Numbered from the stretch's first letter, positions 1 through 8,351 are shown. The stretch is DNA of 10,495 bases from Candidatus Zixiibacteriota bacterium (GCA_020341875.1 CP070839.1:1707408-1717902), one strand, 5' to 3'. Numbers and translations: made by a program. The notes: a model not told the origin generated them from the sequence alone.

Positions 1-9
1 AAGACCGGC

Positions 10-149
10 AGGGCTAAATGCCCTTCAGGATGAACCCTTTCCTTCGACCCTGAGGTCTCACTTCGTGCCGCACTTCGTCTGGAGACTCAGTGTCGAAGGA
101 AGCGCACTCAGTGCGAGGCAGGACCGAAGGGCAGGATGAACCCTGCCCT
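10..149. repeat. Cluster of inverted and direct repeats, probable interspersed intergenic (REP/MITE-like) element
   Basis: Four hairpin-forming elements are packed into 140 bases. (1) AGGGC-TAAAT-GCCCT at 10-24. (2) A long inverted repeat, 39-59 against 82-101: 10 bp perfect (TTCCTTCGAC/GTCGAAGGAA), one mismatch, CTGAG/CTCAG, one bulged G, then TCTC/GAGA. Its loop carries CACTTCGT twice (59-66 and 71-78). (3) CGCACT-C-AGTGCG at 103-115. (4) AGGGCAGG-ATGAAC-CCTGCCCT at 128-149. CAGGATGAACCCT occurs at both 26-38 and 132-144, so the outer parts look like two copies of one unit flanking the central hairpin. No reading frame or transposase is present. Similar GGGCAGG...CCTGCCCTAC and CCTTCGAC...CTCAG elements are, from memory, common dispersed intergenic repeats in environmental genomes. 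That it is dispersed here is inference from one copy. Confidence 0.6.
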
Positions 150-424
150 ACCGTGGTTGCTCGATCGACAGCATAGAGCCGGGAATTCATCCCGCCTCCG
201 GTAAGCTTTTTCTGGGAAGGCCTGTGACCCTCAGGAGTTGGAATTCAGTTCCCTGGTGTGACTTACAGTGAAAAAAGTCAAAAAGATTTCTTTACTTTTT
301 CGGGGCAAGAAGTTTACTTACGGTTCCGCTCAGGCTCACAGCCTGGACTAGGCACAGGGTGCGTCGTTGACCAAAATACAGCGGGCTAAGGCCTGCTCAA
401 GAGAGAAAACACGATATCCGCCGC
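150..424 (+). other. Intergenic region and possible structured leader ahead of the glycosyltransferase gene
   Basis: Together with the repeat cluster before it, this fills the 424 bases without a gene at the left end. No open frame with a ribosome binding site is seen on either strand. CGGGA-ATTCA-TCCCG (180-194) is a small hairpin. Bases about 260-300 are A/T-rich and could hold a promoter, but I could not find a convincing -35/-10 pair. Nearer the gene are three consecutive hairpins: CAGGCT-CAC-AGCCTG (331-345), GCAC-AGG-GTGC (352-362) and AGCGGGC-TAAG-GCCTGCT (380-397, one G-T wobble). They may form a folded 5' leader. No riboswitch class that I know matches the loops. Confidence 0.4.
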
Positions 425-2161
425 ATGAAGCAGAAGAAGACGCGTAAGGCATCCACTGTCTCAAAGGACAAGAAAGCGCAGTTCCATTTGATCTCTGAGA
501 GGGCGGACCACCTACTTCGAAAAAGATCGGTCAGCCTTGCTTACCTGGGAATCTTGATTCTGCTCGCCTTTCTTGTCCGGCTTTCCCATCTCGAATACTT
601 CCAAGCTCCGCTTGTCGGGGATGCGGCCATCTACGGCAAAATCGCCTGGGGAATTCAGAACGGGCACGGGCTTCACTGGTGGTCGGTGGTGTGGCCACCC
701 TTTTACCCCTTCATGATACTCCTCTTCTCACTGGTGGCAGGATCGCTGGACTCAGCCGCCTTTGCGGTTTCGCTTCTTCTGGGGAGCTTGATAGTGGTGC
801 CTTTCTTCTTCCTGGCGAAGAGGATCTTCGACTATCGGTCAGCCTATCTGGGCTCGCTGCTTGTGGTCTTTTTCCCCGCACTGGTAACCATCTCCGCGAC
901 CTCTCTGTCTGAAGCCACCTACACGTTTTTTCTCCTGCTCACCCTGCTTCTGGGTTGGCTGCTGATCACGGCAAGATCGCTTCTTTTCGCCTTTCTCTTC
1001 GGGCTACTGGGCGGCATCTGTTACCTGACCCGGCCTGAGTTTCTGGTGGCCTTCGCCTTGTTAGTCCTGATCTTTCTCGTAGCCGGGATAAAGAGGAAAA
1101 CGCGCAGAGGGCCGAAAACAGTGGGGCTGCTTTTGATCTGCTTGCTCGGCTTTCTCATACTCGCTCTTCCATACGTCAATTTCATGCATTCTCAGACCGG
1201 GCACTGGATCTTAAGCGGGAAGACGGCCCATAACATCCTCAAGCAGAAGGCCTACTCTAAGGGCTTAAACTATCTGGAGCAGAGAAAGGCCTTCGCCGAG
1301 GTGCTGGACGGACTGACTCCAGAGGGTGAGGTAAGGGGAAAGGTGCTTCTGGGAGAGGAGAGCATGATCAGCTACGTCACCTCCTCCGGCTTCCTCGCCG
1401 GCTACCTGAAAAACGCCGGGAAGGGTTTGAGGGGATTGAATCTTTTCCTCCTGCTCTTTTTCCTGTTATCCTCTTTCTACTTGCTCTCCTGGAAGATTGA
1501 TAAAGCACCATGGGAAAAGAGGGTTTTTCTTTTGTGTGCCTTCTCCCCCATTCTGACCATGCCCATCTTTTTCTCACCTGCCGGGCGTCTTGTCCAGCCC
1601 TACGCGCCTCTGTTAATCCTGTTATCCGTGGCCGGGATACTAAACATCAGAAAGGCACTGGCCAGGTTCTCCAGAGGATCAGGACAGAGCAGTGGCTTGA
1701 ATCTGGGCGCCTTTGCCGTTCTTCTGGTGGTAGCCCTCCTTTCGGTCTTCTCGTGGACCCAGGCGACCGGTGTGGCCGAAGAGCACCAGGCTACATTCAG
1801 AAGTCTGAAGCTGGAGAGTGAGGAGTTCAAAAAGCTGGGCCTGTGGGCAGACCAGGTTCTGCCGCCGGACGCGGCGGTTATGTATCTTTCCGGAGATTCG
1901 TTCTTCTTCTACTGTAACCGGGTAACATCCCCTGTTCCCTTCGCTTCCTTCGATCGGATCGTCGAGTTCTCCAGAAAAAACGGGCTGGACTACATGGTCG
2001 TGAGTCTGGGCAAAGAAGCCTCCTGGAGAAAAGACCTCTCGTTTCTTCTGCAGCCATTGACAGATCCTGGTAACGTCCCGCAAACTGAAGGGTTAAGTCT
2101 AGTCGACATCTACAAGGCTCCCTCGGGGTTGGGAGCCGTGCTCTACAAATTCGAGTTTTGA
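425..2161 (+). CDS. GT-C family (ArnT/PMT-like) membrane glycosyltransferase
   Basis: A 578-residue polytopic membrane protein. Family members transfer a sugar from a polyprenyl-phosphate donor to lipid or protein acceptors on the outer face of the inner membrane. A basic N-terminus (residues 1-35) precedes a first membrane segment near 37-53. The first periplasmic loop holds GDAAIY (65-70), whose Asp66 fits the catalytic acid of the PMT_2/GT39 group. Other family-like signs are PPFYPFM (91-97), SLSEATYTFFLLL (160-172), YLTRPE (200-205) and GRLVQPYAPLLILL (387-400). Hydrophobic segments recur to about residue 440, and a soluble C-terminal domain of about 130 residues follows. The start is the first in-frame ATG; the upstream AAGAGAG is a poor ribosome binding site. 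It lies 4 bases ahead of recJ, so the two are probably co-transcribed. Donor and acceptor cannot be told. A polysaccharide- or hopanoid-related transferase of the same fold is possible. Confidence 0.85.
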   Translation: MKQKKTRKASTVSKDKKAQFHLISERADHLLRKRSVSLAYLGILILLAFLVRLSHLEYFQAPLVGDAAIYGKIAWGIQNGHGLHWWSVVWPPFYPFMILLFSLVAGSLDSAAFAVSLLLGSLIVVPFFFLAKRIFDYRSAYLGSLLVVFFPALVTISATSLSEATYTFFLLLTLLLGWLLITARSLLFAFLFGLLGGICYLTRPEFLVAFALLVLIFLVAGIKRKTRRGPKTVGLLLICLLGFLILALPYVNFMHSQTGHWILSGKTAHNILKQKAYSKGLNYLEQRKAFAEVLDGLTPEGEVRGKVLLGEESMISYVTSSGFLAGYLKNAGKGLRGLNLFLLLFFLLSSFYLLSWKIDKAPWEKRVFLLCAFSPILTMPIFFSPAGRLVQPYAPLLILLSVAGILNIRKALARFSRGSGQSSGLNLGAFAVLLVVALLSVFSWTQATGVAEEHQATFRSLKLESEEFKKLGLWADQVLPPDAAVMYLSGDSFFFYCNRVTSPVPFASFDRIVEFSRKNGLDYMVVSLGKEASWRKDLSFLLQPLTDPGNVPQTEGLSLVDIYKAPSGLGAVLYKFEF

Positions 2162-2165
2162 CCGC

Positions 2166-3902
2166 ATGGAGACACAAAAGAGATCAACGCAACTGAAGTG
2201 GGAGTTATCCCCCGAGCCGGACCCGGCGCTGGTAGACCACCTGGGCTCAGGGCTTTCGCTCCCTCCCATGGCAGTCAGAATCTTAGTCGGCCGGGGTATT
2301 GACACCAGAGCCAAGGCCGAGCAGTTCCTGGCTCCTTCCCTGGATAACCTGTTGGATCCATTTGCTTTACCGGATATGGAGAGAGGGGTGGATCGGGTCA
2401 TCCGGGCTTTGAGGAACAAGGAGAAGATGATGATCTTCGGTGACTACGACGTGGATGGCATAACCTCCACCTCTCTTCTATTTCTGACGCTGAATAAGCT
2501 GGGGGGAGAGGTCACCTATTACCTGCCCAACCGGCTAATCGAGGGCTACGGCCTCTCCGAGGAGGGCATCCAGGAGGCGCAGAGGCGCGGGGTCAAATTG
2601 ATCATCACGGTCGATTGCGGGATAACAGCCGTGGAGGAGATCTCCTTCGCCCAAGCTAAGGGTATCGATACCATCGTCACCGATCACCACGAACCCAAGG
2701 AGGTGCTGCCTGATGCGTCTGCCATCATCAATCCCAAGGCCATCAAGGGCCAATACCAGGGGGGTGAGCTTTCCGGGGTAGGGGTGGCTTTTAAGCTTGC
2801 CCAGGCCATCTACAGGAGGCTGGGGCAGGACGAGACGGAACTGGAGGAGCATCTGGACCTGGTGGCCCTGGGAACTACGGCCGACATCGTTCCGCTGGTG
2901 GGAGAGAACCGAATTTTGACTAAATTCGGCATGGCCCAGATAGCCAGAACCAATAAGCCCGGCCTGAAATCCCTTATCTTCGTCTCCGGGCTCCTGGGTC
3001 AAAGAATCGGAACCGGACAGGTGGTCTTCATCCTGGCGCCGCGCATAAATGCTGTGGGGAGACTGGGGGATGCCGATCTGGCCATCAAGCTCCTTACCAC
3101 CAGGGACGATTCCAAGGCCGCGGAGATGGCGCGGCTCTTGGACGAGGAGAATCAACGCAGAAAAAACATCGACGAGACCACCTTGAGGGAAGCCCTGGAG
3201 ATGATCGAGACCGACGTGAACTTGAGCAGCGACAAAGCCATAGTATTGGCGTCGGCCGGCTGGCATCAGGGGGTGATCGGAATCGTCGCCTCCCGCCTGG
3301 TGGAAAGGTACCACCGTCCCACGGTCATGATCGCCATCGACGGTGAGGAGGGCAAGGGATCGGCCCGGAGCATACGTGGTTTTGATCTCTACGAGGCCAT
3401 AATCGAATGCGAGGAGCATCTCATCAGATACGGTGGACACAAGTATGCGGCAGGCCTCTCCATATCTCCGGAGAAGATCGGACCCTTCCGTAAGAAGTTC
3501 AAGAAGGTCTCGGACGAGAGGCTCACCGCGGAGGATCTGATCCCCAAGTTGGTCATCGATTCCGAGCTGGAACTCGATCAGGTCAATCCCGAGCTGCTAA
3601 GGATTCTGGATCTCTTTGCCCCCTTTGGCCCACAAAACATGCGGCCGGTCTTCTTCAGCCGGAACCTGCGGGTCTGGGGCGATCCGTATGTGGTGGGAAA
3701 CAATCACCTGCGCATGAGGGTAAGAAAGGACGGGCCTGTGTTCGACTGTATAGGCTTTGGGATGGGTGATCTGGCCAAGATTCTCTGCATGAAGGGAATC
3801 CGCATCGACTTGGCATATGTTGCGGAGACTAACGTCTGGAACGACACCTACAAGATTCAGTTGAGAGTTAAGGATCTGAAGATCTGCGATCATATAATCT
3901 GA
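2166..3902 (+). CDS. recJ: Single-stranded-DNA-specific exonuclease RecJ
   Basis: A 5'-3' single-strand DNA exonuclease used in RecF-pathway recombination, mismatch repair and base-excision repair in the cytoplasm. The 578 residues match the usual bacterial RecJ length. The DHH phosphoesterase core is intact: DYDVDG (93-98), Asp150 in ITVDCG and the DHH triad (173-175) are metal ligands. The DHHA1 part has SARSIRGF (399-406) and GGHKYAAG (423-430), and the C-terminal OB-like region follows (roughly 460-578, with FAPFGPQNMRPVF at 484-496). The start ATG lies 4 bases after the previous stop with no clear Shine-Dalgarno sequence, which suggests translational coupling. A 57-base gap separates it from the MeaB gene. 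No key residue is missing. A 301-codon open frame on the opposite strand (2535-3440) is a shadow of this coding sequence. Confidence 0.96.
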   Translation: METQKRSTQLKWELSPEPDPALVDHLGSGLSLPPMAVRILVGRGIDTRAKAEQFLAPSLDNLLDPFALPDMERGVDRVIRALRNKEKMMIFGDYDVDGITSTSLLFLTLNKLGGEVTYYLPNRLIEGYGLSEEGIQEAQRRGVKLIITVDCGITAVEEISFAQAKGIDTIVTDHHEPKEVLPDASAIINPKAIKGQYQGGELSGVGVAFKLAQAIYRRLGQDETELEEHLDLVALGTTADIVPLVGENRILTKFGMAQIARTNKPGLKSLIFVSGLLGQRIGTGQVVFILAPRINAVGRLGDADLAIKLLTTRDDSKAAEMARLLDEENQRRKNIDETTLREALEMIETDVNLSSDKAIVLASAGWHQGVIGIVASRLVERYHRPTVMIAIDGEEGKGSARSIRGFDLYEAIIECEEHLIRYGGHKYAAGLSISPEKIGPFRKKFKKVSDERLTAEDLIPKLVIDSELELDQVNPELLRILDLFAPFGPQNMRPVFFSRNLRVWGDPYVVGNNHLRMRVRKDGPVFDCIGFGMGDLAKILCMKGIRIDLAYVAETNVWNDTYKIQLRVKDLKICDHII

Positions 3903-3959
3903 GTCCTCGATTAAGGATGAAGGTAAAGCGGTAGGTCCAAGAAGCTTGATTCAACCGGT

Positions 3960-4919
3960 ATGAATATACTCGAGAGGTTCAACCAGGGCGATAGAATCGC
4001 CCTGTCCAAGATAATCTCCTACGTGGAGAATCAGTATCCTGACTACAGGAAGGTTCTGGCGCAGCTCTACCCCAAGACGGGCAAGGCATACCGGGTCGGA
4101 TTCACCGGTCCCCCGGGAGCCGGAAAAAGCACCATCGTGGACAAGCTTACCTCCTTGCTGGTCAACGAGGAGCATAGGGTCGGGATAATAGCGGTAGATC
4201 CGACCAGCCCCTTTACCGGCGGCGCCCTTTTGGGGGACCGCATCCGCATGCAGGATCTGACCAGCCGGGAGGGAGTCTTCATCCGCAGCATGGCCACCAG
4301 GGGATCGTACGGAGGACTGGCTACCACCACCAAGGAGGTGGCCATAGTCATGGATGCCTTTGGCAAGGATTATGTTCTGATCGAGACGGTGGGGGTGGGC
4401 CAGGTGGAACTGGACGTGGTAAACGCATGCGACACCACGGTGGTGGTGCTGGTGCCGGAGTCGGGGGACGCCATTCAGGCCATGAAGGCGGGATTGATGG
4501 AGATCGCGGACGTATTTGTGGTCAATAAATCCGATCGGGAAGGAGCCAACAGAATCGTCGGCGAACTGGAGATGATCCTGGACATCCGCCGCAAGAATGG
4601 AGAATGGGAGTATCCGATAGTCTCCACCGAAGCGGTCAACGACAAGGGGATAGACGTTTTGCTTTCCAAGATCTCCCAACACCGGGAGTTCATCATAGGC
4701 AACCACTACTTTGAGAAACACAGGAAGAGCCAGATAAAGACAGATATCAGGAAGATTGTAGAGCTGAAGATAAAAGACATAATTGACGAGAAGGTTCTGG
4801 GCTCTTTGGATTTAGACGAGTTGGCAGAGAGTGTTTTCCGGGGGGAGGATGATCCTTATTCCGCTGGCGAGAGGATTTTCTCTCAGATCAACCTGACCAA
4901 TTCGGCCGACAAAACTTGA
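3960..4919 (+). CDS. meaB: MeaB/ArgK-type G3E GTPase, methylmalonyl-CoA mutase chaperone
   Basis: A P-loop GTPase that, in characterised relatives (MeaB, human MMAA), gates adenosylcobalamin loading and protects B12-dependent methylmalonyl-CoA mutase from inactivation. Older annotations call it an LAO/AO transport ATPase (ArgK). The 319 residues match the family length. Visible motifs are the Walker A GPPGAGKST (50-58), the switch region DPTSPFTGGALLGDRIRM (80-97), ETVGVGQ (142-148) and the guanine-specificity motif NKSD (189-192). A helical C-terminal dimerisation arm follows. An in-frame TAA at 3924 and no earlier start codon make ATG 3960 the only choice, although it has no clear Shine-Dalgarno sequence. 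It follows recJ by 57 bases, probably in the same operon. No mutase gene is in the window, so its partner must lie elsewhere; other acyl-CoA mutases are possible clients. Confidence 0.92.
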   Translation: MNILERFNQGDRIALSKIISYVENQYPDYRKVLAQLYPKTGKAYRVGFTGPPGAGKSTIVDKLTSLLVNEEHRVGIIAVDPTSPFTGGALLGDRIRMQDLTSREGVFIRSMATRGSYGGLATTTKEVAIVMDAFGKDYVLIETVGVGQVELDVVNACDTTVVVLVPESGDAIQAMKAGLMEIADVFVVNKSDREGANRIVGELEMILDIRRKNGEWEYPIVSTEAVNDKGIDVLLSKISQHREFIIGNHYFEKHRKSQIKTDIRKIVELKIKDIIDEKVLGSLDLDELAESVFRGEDDPYSAGERIFSQINLTNSADKT

Positions 4920-5060
4920 AAACCTCACTCCCGATCCCTTCCTCTATTCTGTGTCAGGGAACCCTTTCTCATCACAAAAGCCAATAAGACACCTCCGTTG
5001 ACTCGCTTGCACCATACCTCAACAGGAGAAGTTCCGTAACCCAGTCAGCTCGGAATTACC

Positions 5061-5088
5061 TTGACAATTCAGCCGAATTTGCTAGGAT
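5061..5088 (+). promoter_or_regulatory. Sigma-70-like promoter immediately before the histidine kinase gene
   Basis: A consensus -35 TTGACA (5061-5066) lies 16 bp before TAGGAT (5083-5088), a good -10 match. A start about 7 bases further on falls at about 5095, on the kinase start codon (5094) or the next Met codon (5097). The transcript would be leaderless or nearly so. AGGA at 5084-5087 could also serve as a weak ribosome binding site if transcription begins further upstream, so one stretch has two possible readings. The rest of the 174-base spacer (4920-5093) shows no gene and no clear terminator for the preceding operon. Confidence 0.5.
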
Positions 5089-5093
5089 AAATA

Positions 5094-6851
5094 ATGATGA
5101 CGAAGAGCAAAAGGGCAAAGCAGATTGATGCTCACGTTCCGGGGCGCAAGTCTGGTGAGGACTTTCGCGCTCTATCACATAGGATTTTGCACTACGCCAA
5201 CCGAGGTCTTCCGAGAATTGACTTCGCTCGAGAAGTCTCGAAGATGCTGATTGACTTTTCTGGATGTGATGCGCTGGAGCTACGGCTCAAAAGAAGCGAC
5301 AAGTACTACCTTTGTCAGGTCAGGCGAGGCGAAAAACAATCATTTCGGTTTGAACCACTACTCTGCTCGCATACTGAGAACAGCAGGATGATTCCCTGCT
5401 CCCAGGATGATTCGGCCATGGAGACGCTGTGCAGGGACATTATCCTGGGCCGTTTTGACCCTTCTTTGCCCTTCTTCACCAAGAACGGAGGTTTCTGGAC
5501 GGGCGATGCGGGCAACACGCGAATCAATCGTCCAACCACTGGTCCGCGATCGGATGCTGAAAGCCTCTGCCTCGGCGGTGATTACCGCTCGCTTGCCCTC
5601 TTTCCGCTCTCGGCTGACGAGGAGAACCTGGGGCTGCTGCAGCTGAAAAGTCGGCAGAGGAACCACTTCAAGCAGGAGGAGATGGAGTCTTACGGGGAGC
5701 TTGCTGAGACTCTGGCAGTAGCGCTGGCACACCGAAGCGCCCAGGTACGCCTGCGAGAACGAATTAAGGAACTCACCTGCCTTTACGGGATTGCCCGCCT
5801 ATCCGCTCAGCCGGGCTTGCCGCTGGAAAAGGTTCTTCAGAGCATCGCCGAGCTTCTTCCGCCCGCGTGGCTCTACCCTGAGGTGGCCTCCGGAAGGATT
5901 GTATTGGATGGACGCTCCTATGCCACGGCCAACTTCGATCAACATGGTCAGAGGCAAACCGCGGAAATCGTCATAGACGGAGAACGACGGGGTCTGATAG
6001 AGGTGTCTTACCCTGAAGAGAGACCTGAGCTAGACGACGGTCCGTTTCTGAAGGAAGAACGGAGCCTCATCGATACCATCGCCAGAGAGGTTGCAGTCAT
6101 CGTCGAACGGAGGAAGGCGGACGAGGAGAAATCAAGGCTTCAGGACCAACTGAGGCACGCTGACCGTCTGGCCACCATCGGGCAGCTGGCAGCGGGCGTG
6201 GCACACGAGTTGAACGAGCCCCTTGGAAATACCCTTGGGTTCGCTCAGCTGGCCAAGAAGTGCCCGGGCTTGCCCAAACAGGCGGAAGAGGATATAGAGA
6301 AGGCGGTGATGGCTTCTCTACACGCCAGAGAAGTGATAAAGAAACTGATGTTATTTGCCCGGCGAATGCCCCCCCGGAAAACACAGGTGAACCTGAATCA
6401 GTTGGTCGAAGAAGGGCTTTACTTCCTGGAGTCCCGGTGTGCCAAGGAGGGAATCGAGCTCGTTCGCTCCCTATCGCCCGACCTGCCGGAGATAACTGCG
6501 GATCCGGGACAGCTAACACAGGTCCTGGTCAATCTGGTTGCCAACGCGGTGCAGGCTATGCCCGAAGGGGGCAAGCTCACCGTCGAGACTCACGTCGGTG
6601 ACGGCTACATGTTACTGACGGTGGAGGACACCGGCGTGGGGATGAGCGATAAGGTTGCGCAGAAGATATTCATGCCGTTTTTCACCACCAAAGACCTGGA
6701 TCAGGGAACAGGGTTGGGCCTGGCTGTGGTTCACGGAATCGTGACCTCTCACGGGGGCTCAATCAAGGTTGATACCAAGGTGGGTCGGGGGACGCGCTTC
6801 GAGGTCAAATTGCCTCTGATCGGAGCACCTGATGTAGAGGAGACCAAATGA
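5094..6851 (+). CDS. Soluble NtrB-like sensor histidine kinase with GAF-type sensor regions
   Basis: A 585-residue sensor kinase that would autophosphorylate and pass the phosphate to the regulator encoded one base downstream. No signal peptide or membrane segment is visible, so it should sense a cytoplasmic cue. A GAF-like region spans about 25-215 and a second about 225-340, where KELTCLYGIARLS begins. A helical linker leads to the HisKA domain with phosphoacceptor His371 in GVAHELNEPLG. The catalytic domain has the N box (NLVANAVQAM, 480-489), the D/G1 box (EDTGVGM, 511-517), the F box (FMPFFTTK, 526-533) and the G2 box (GTGLGLAVV, 538-546), all intact. HELNEPLG differs from the more usual HEINNPL. 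Two ATGs are adjacent (5094, 5097); the first is used, but the choice is unsure because the promoter abuts it. The first sensor region contains several Cys residues (91, 102, 113); a role for them is speculation. Confidence 0.92.
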   Translation: MMTKSKRAKQIDAHVPGRKSGEDFRALSHRILHYANRGLPRIDFAREVSKMLIDFSGCDALELRLKRSDKYYLCQVRRGEKQSFRFEPLLCSHTENSRMIPCSQDDSAMETLCRDIILGRFDPSLPFFTKNGGFWTGDAGNTRINRPTTGPRSDAESLCLGGDYRSLALFPLSADEENLGLLQLKSRQRNHFKQEEMESYGELAETLAVALAHRSAQVRLRERIKELTCLYGIARLSAQPGLPLEKVLQSIAELLPPAWLYPEVASGRIVLDGRSYATANFDQHGQRQTAEIVIDGERRGLIEVSYPEERPELDDGPFLKEERSLIDTIAREVAVIVERRKADEEKSRLQDQLRHADRLATIGQLAAGVAHELNEPLGNTLGFAQLAKKCPGLPKQAEEDIEKAVMASLHAREVIKKLMLFARRMPPRKTQVNLNQLVEEGLYFLESRCAKEGIELVRSLSPDLPEITADPGQLTQVLVNLVANAVQAMPEGGKLTVETHVGDGYMLLTVEDTGVGMSDKVAQKIFMPFFTTKDLDQGTGLGLAVVHGIVTSHGGSIKVDTKVGRGTRFEVKLPLIGAPDVEETK

Positions 6852-6852
6852 G

Positions 6853-8208
6853 ATGACACCTTCCCCGGAGAAGGAACGCCTTCTGGTAGTCGATGACTCA
6901 CCACACACGCTGGAAGTGCTCCAGAGAAACCTGACCTCAGAAGGGTATCAGGTTTTCGCTGCAGGCGGCGTCGGTGAAGCTATCAGGATTCTCGAGACCA
7001 CGAAGGTGGATCTGGTCATAACTGATCTGAAGATGCCGAAGGTTAGCGGTATCGATCTGGTCAGGCACGTGCGGGAGAACTGTAAGGATACTGAAGTGAT
7101 GACTATCACCGGGTATCCGTCGATAGAGGGAGCGGTGAAGGCAATTAAAACCGGGGCAGAGGAGTATCTGACCAAACCTTTCACCGACGTAGAACTCCTG
7201 TCCGCTGTCCGGCGAACCCTGGACAAGCTGCATCTTCGTAGAATCGGTCAAACCCGGCTGCAGAAAATGCCTTCAGTGCCGTATGGCATCATCGGACAGT
7301 CAGCCGTGGTGCGCAGGGTTCTCAGCGCGGTGGCCAAAACGGCATCCACGTCCGCCACCGTTCTCATCTCAGGGGAGAGTGGAACCGGCAAGGAACTCGT
7401 AGCCAGGGCGATTCACTACAGCAGCGCAAGGGCCTCGTCTACGTTTGTCCCGGTGAACTGCGGGGGCATTCCTGAGGGGCTTTTGGAGAGCGAGCTGTTT
7501 GGACACGTTAAAGGAGCCTTCACCGGAGCCACCGAGTCCCGGGCCGGGTTCTTTCAAACCGCCGACGGGGGAACCATCTTTCTTGACGAGATCAGCGACA
7601 CCAGCCTATCCATGCAGACCAAGCTTCTGCGAGTGCTGGAGGACAAAGAGGTCTACATGGTCGGCGCCTCACGTTCGCGAAAGGTGGACATCAGGATCAT
7701 CGCCGCAACCAACAAGGATTTGGCCAGCCTGGTAAGAAAGGGAGTCTTCCGCGAGGACCTGTTCTTTCGCCTCAACGTGCTCACCGTTGCCATGCCGCCC
7801 CTGCGCGAAAGAGGAGACGACATTTTGCTTCTGGCGCATAATTTCGCAGCCAAGTTTGCCGAGGAATTCGGGAAGGCCACGCCCCGGTTCTCCGATAATG
7901 CGCTGCAGGTTCTGAGAAACTACCACTGGCCCGGTAACGTCAGGGAGCTCGAGAACGTGGTGCAGCGTCTGGTGGTGATGACCGACGGCAGCCTGATCGA
8001 GGTCTCCGACCTGCCTTCCCTAATGCGCTTTTCCCCACTGCGGGAGACCGGACTCCACCGGACTTTGGCTGAGGTGGAAGCCGAATACATTCGTAACGTC
8101 CTGGCAAGCGTCAGAGGCAACAAGACCAAGGCCGCCGAGATACTTCAAATTGACCGAAAAACACTCCGGGACAAGCTGAAGAAAACCGACGGAACATCCT
8201 CCTTGTAA
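6853..8208 (+). CDS. Sigma-54-dependent response regulator, NtrC family
   Basis: A 451-residue activator with receiver, AAA+ and Fis-type DNA-binding domains in the standard order and length. The receiver (about 9-125) has the acidic pair Asp14/Asp15, phosphoacceptor Asp58 in VITDLKMP, switch Thr86 and Lys108. The AAA+ domain has Walker A GESGTGKE (174-181), the sigma-54-contacting GAFTGA (221-226), Walker B GGTIFLDE (239-246), the arginine-finger region FREDLFFRL (299-307) and WPGNVREL (359-366). The C-terminal helix-turn-helix is TKAAEILQIDRKTLRDKLKK (425-444). All catalytic residues are intact, so it should drive open-complex formation at sigma-54 promoters when phosphorylated. It starts one base after the kinase stop, with GAGGAG at 6837-6842 inside the end of the kinase gene as ribosome binding site, so the pair is co-expressed. 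A sigma-54 promoter lies about 200 bases past its stop and is the obvious candidate target. Confidence 0.96.
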   Translation: MTPSPEKERLLVVDDSPHTLEVLQRNLTSEGYQVFAAGGVGEAIRILETTKVDLVITDLKMPKVSGIDLVRHVRENCKDTEVMTITGYPSIEGAVKAIKTGAEEYLTKPFTDVELLSAVRRTLDKLHLRRIGQTRLQKMPSVPYGIIGQSAVVRRVLSAVAKTASTSATVLISGESGTGKELVARAIHYSSARASSTFVPVNCGGIPEGLLESELFGHVKGAFTGATESRAGFFQTADGGTIFLDEISDTSLSMQTKLLRVLEDKEVYMVGASRSRKVDIRIIAATNKDLASLVRKGVFREDLFFRLNVLTVAMPPLRERGDDILLLAHNFAAKFAEEFGKATPRFSDNALQVLRNYHWPGNVRELENVVQRLVVMTDGSLIEVSDLPSLMRFSPLRETGLHRTLAEVEAEYIRNVLASVRGNKTKAAEILQIDRKTLRDKLKKTDGTSSL

Positions 8209-8220
8209 CTTCGTCTATTC

Positions 8221-8237
8221 CGGGGAGATTCTCCCCG
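8221..8237 (+). terminator. Perfect hairpin after the regulator gene: terminator stem or activator site
   Basis: CGGGGAG-ATT-CTCCCCG is a perfect 7-bp inverted repeat, beginning 12 bases after the regulator stop. That position suits transcription termination, but no T-run follows directly; the next bases are ACGATTCAAATCTCC. The same 17-bp palindrome lies about 190 bp upstream of the sigma-54 promoter, a usual distance for an NtrC-family upstream activator site. The sequence alone does not decide between the two. Confidence 0.45.
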
Positions 8238-8351
8238 ACGATTCAAATCTCCTCAATAGTTTTCAATATCCTCCATTTTTGAGTTGAGTTAGCGGCGAGG
8301 CTCAGTTTCTGCTCTCTTGGACCTAATCCCCTTGATTTGCTTTGAGTTACA

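Noticed and set aside
661..682. GGCACG followed by TTCAC inside the glycosyltransferase gene, resembling a -24/-12 promoter
   Set aside because: The -12 element lacks GC and the site is inside a coding sequence with no gene start downstream.
2535..3440. Open frame of 301 codons on the - strand, opposite recJ
   Set aside because: It lies wholly inside a clear recJ coding sequence with intact motifs. Its product has no recognisable domain and reads as a shadow of recJ codon usage.
3951..4721. Open frame of 256 codons on the - strand, opposite meaB
   Set aside because: It overlaps an intact MeaB GTPase gene, has His-rich low-similarity sequence and no domain; it is a shadow frame.
4998..5003. 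TTGACT in the spacer before the histidine kinase gene
   Set aside because: No acceptable -10 element lies 16-18 bases downstream; the TTGACA at 5061 is much better.
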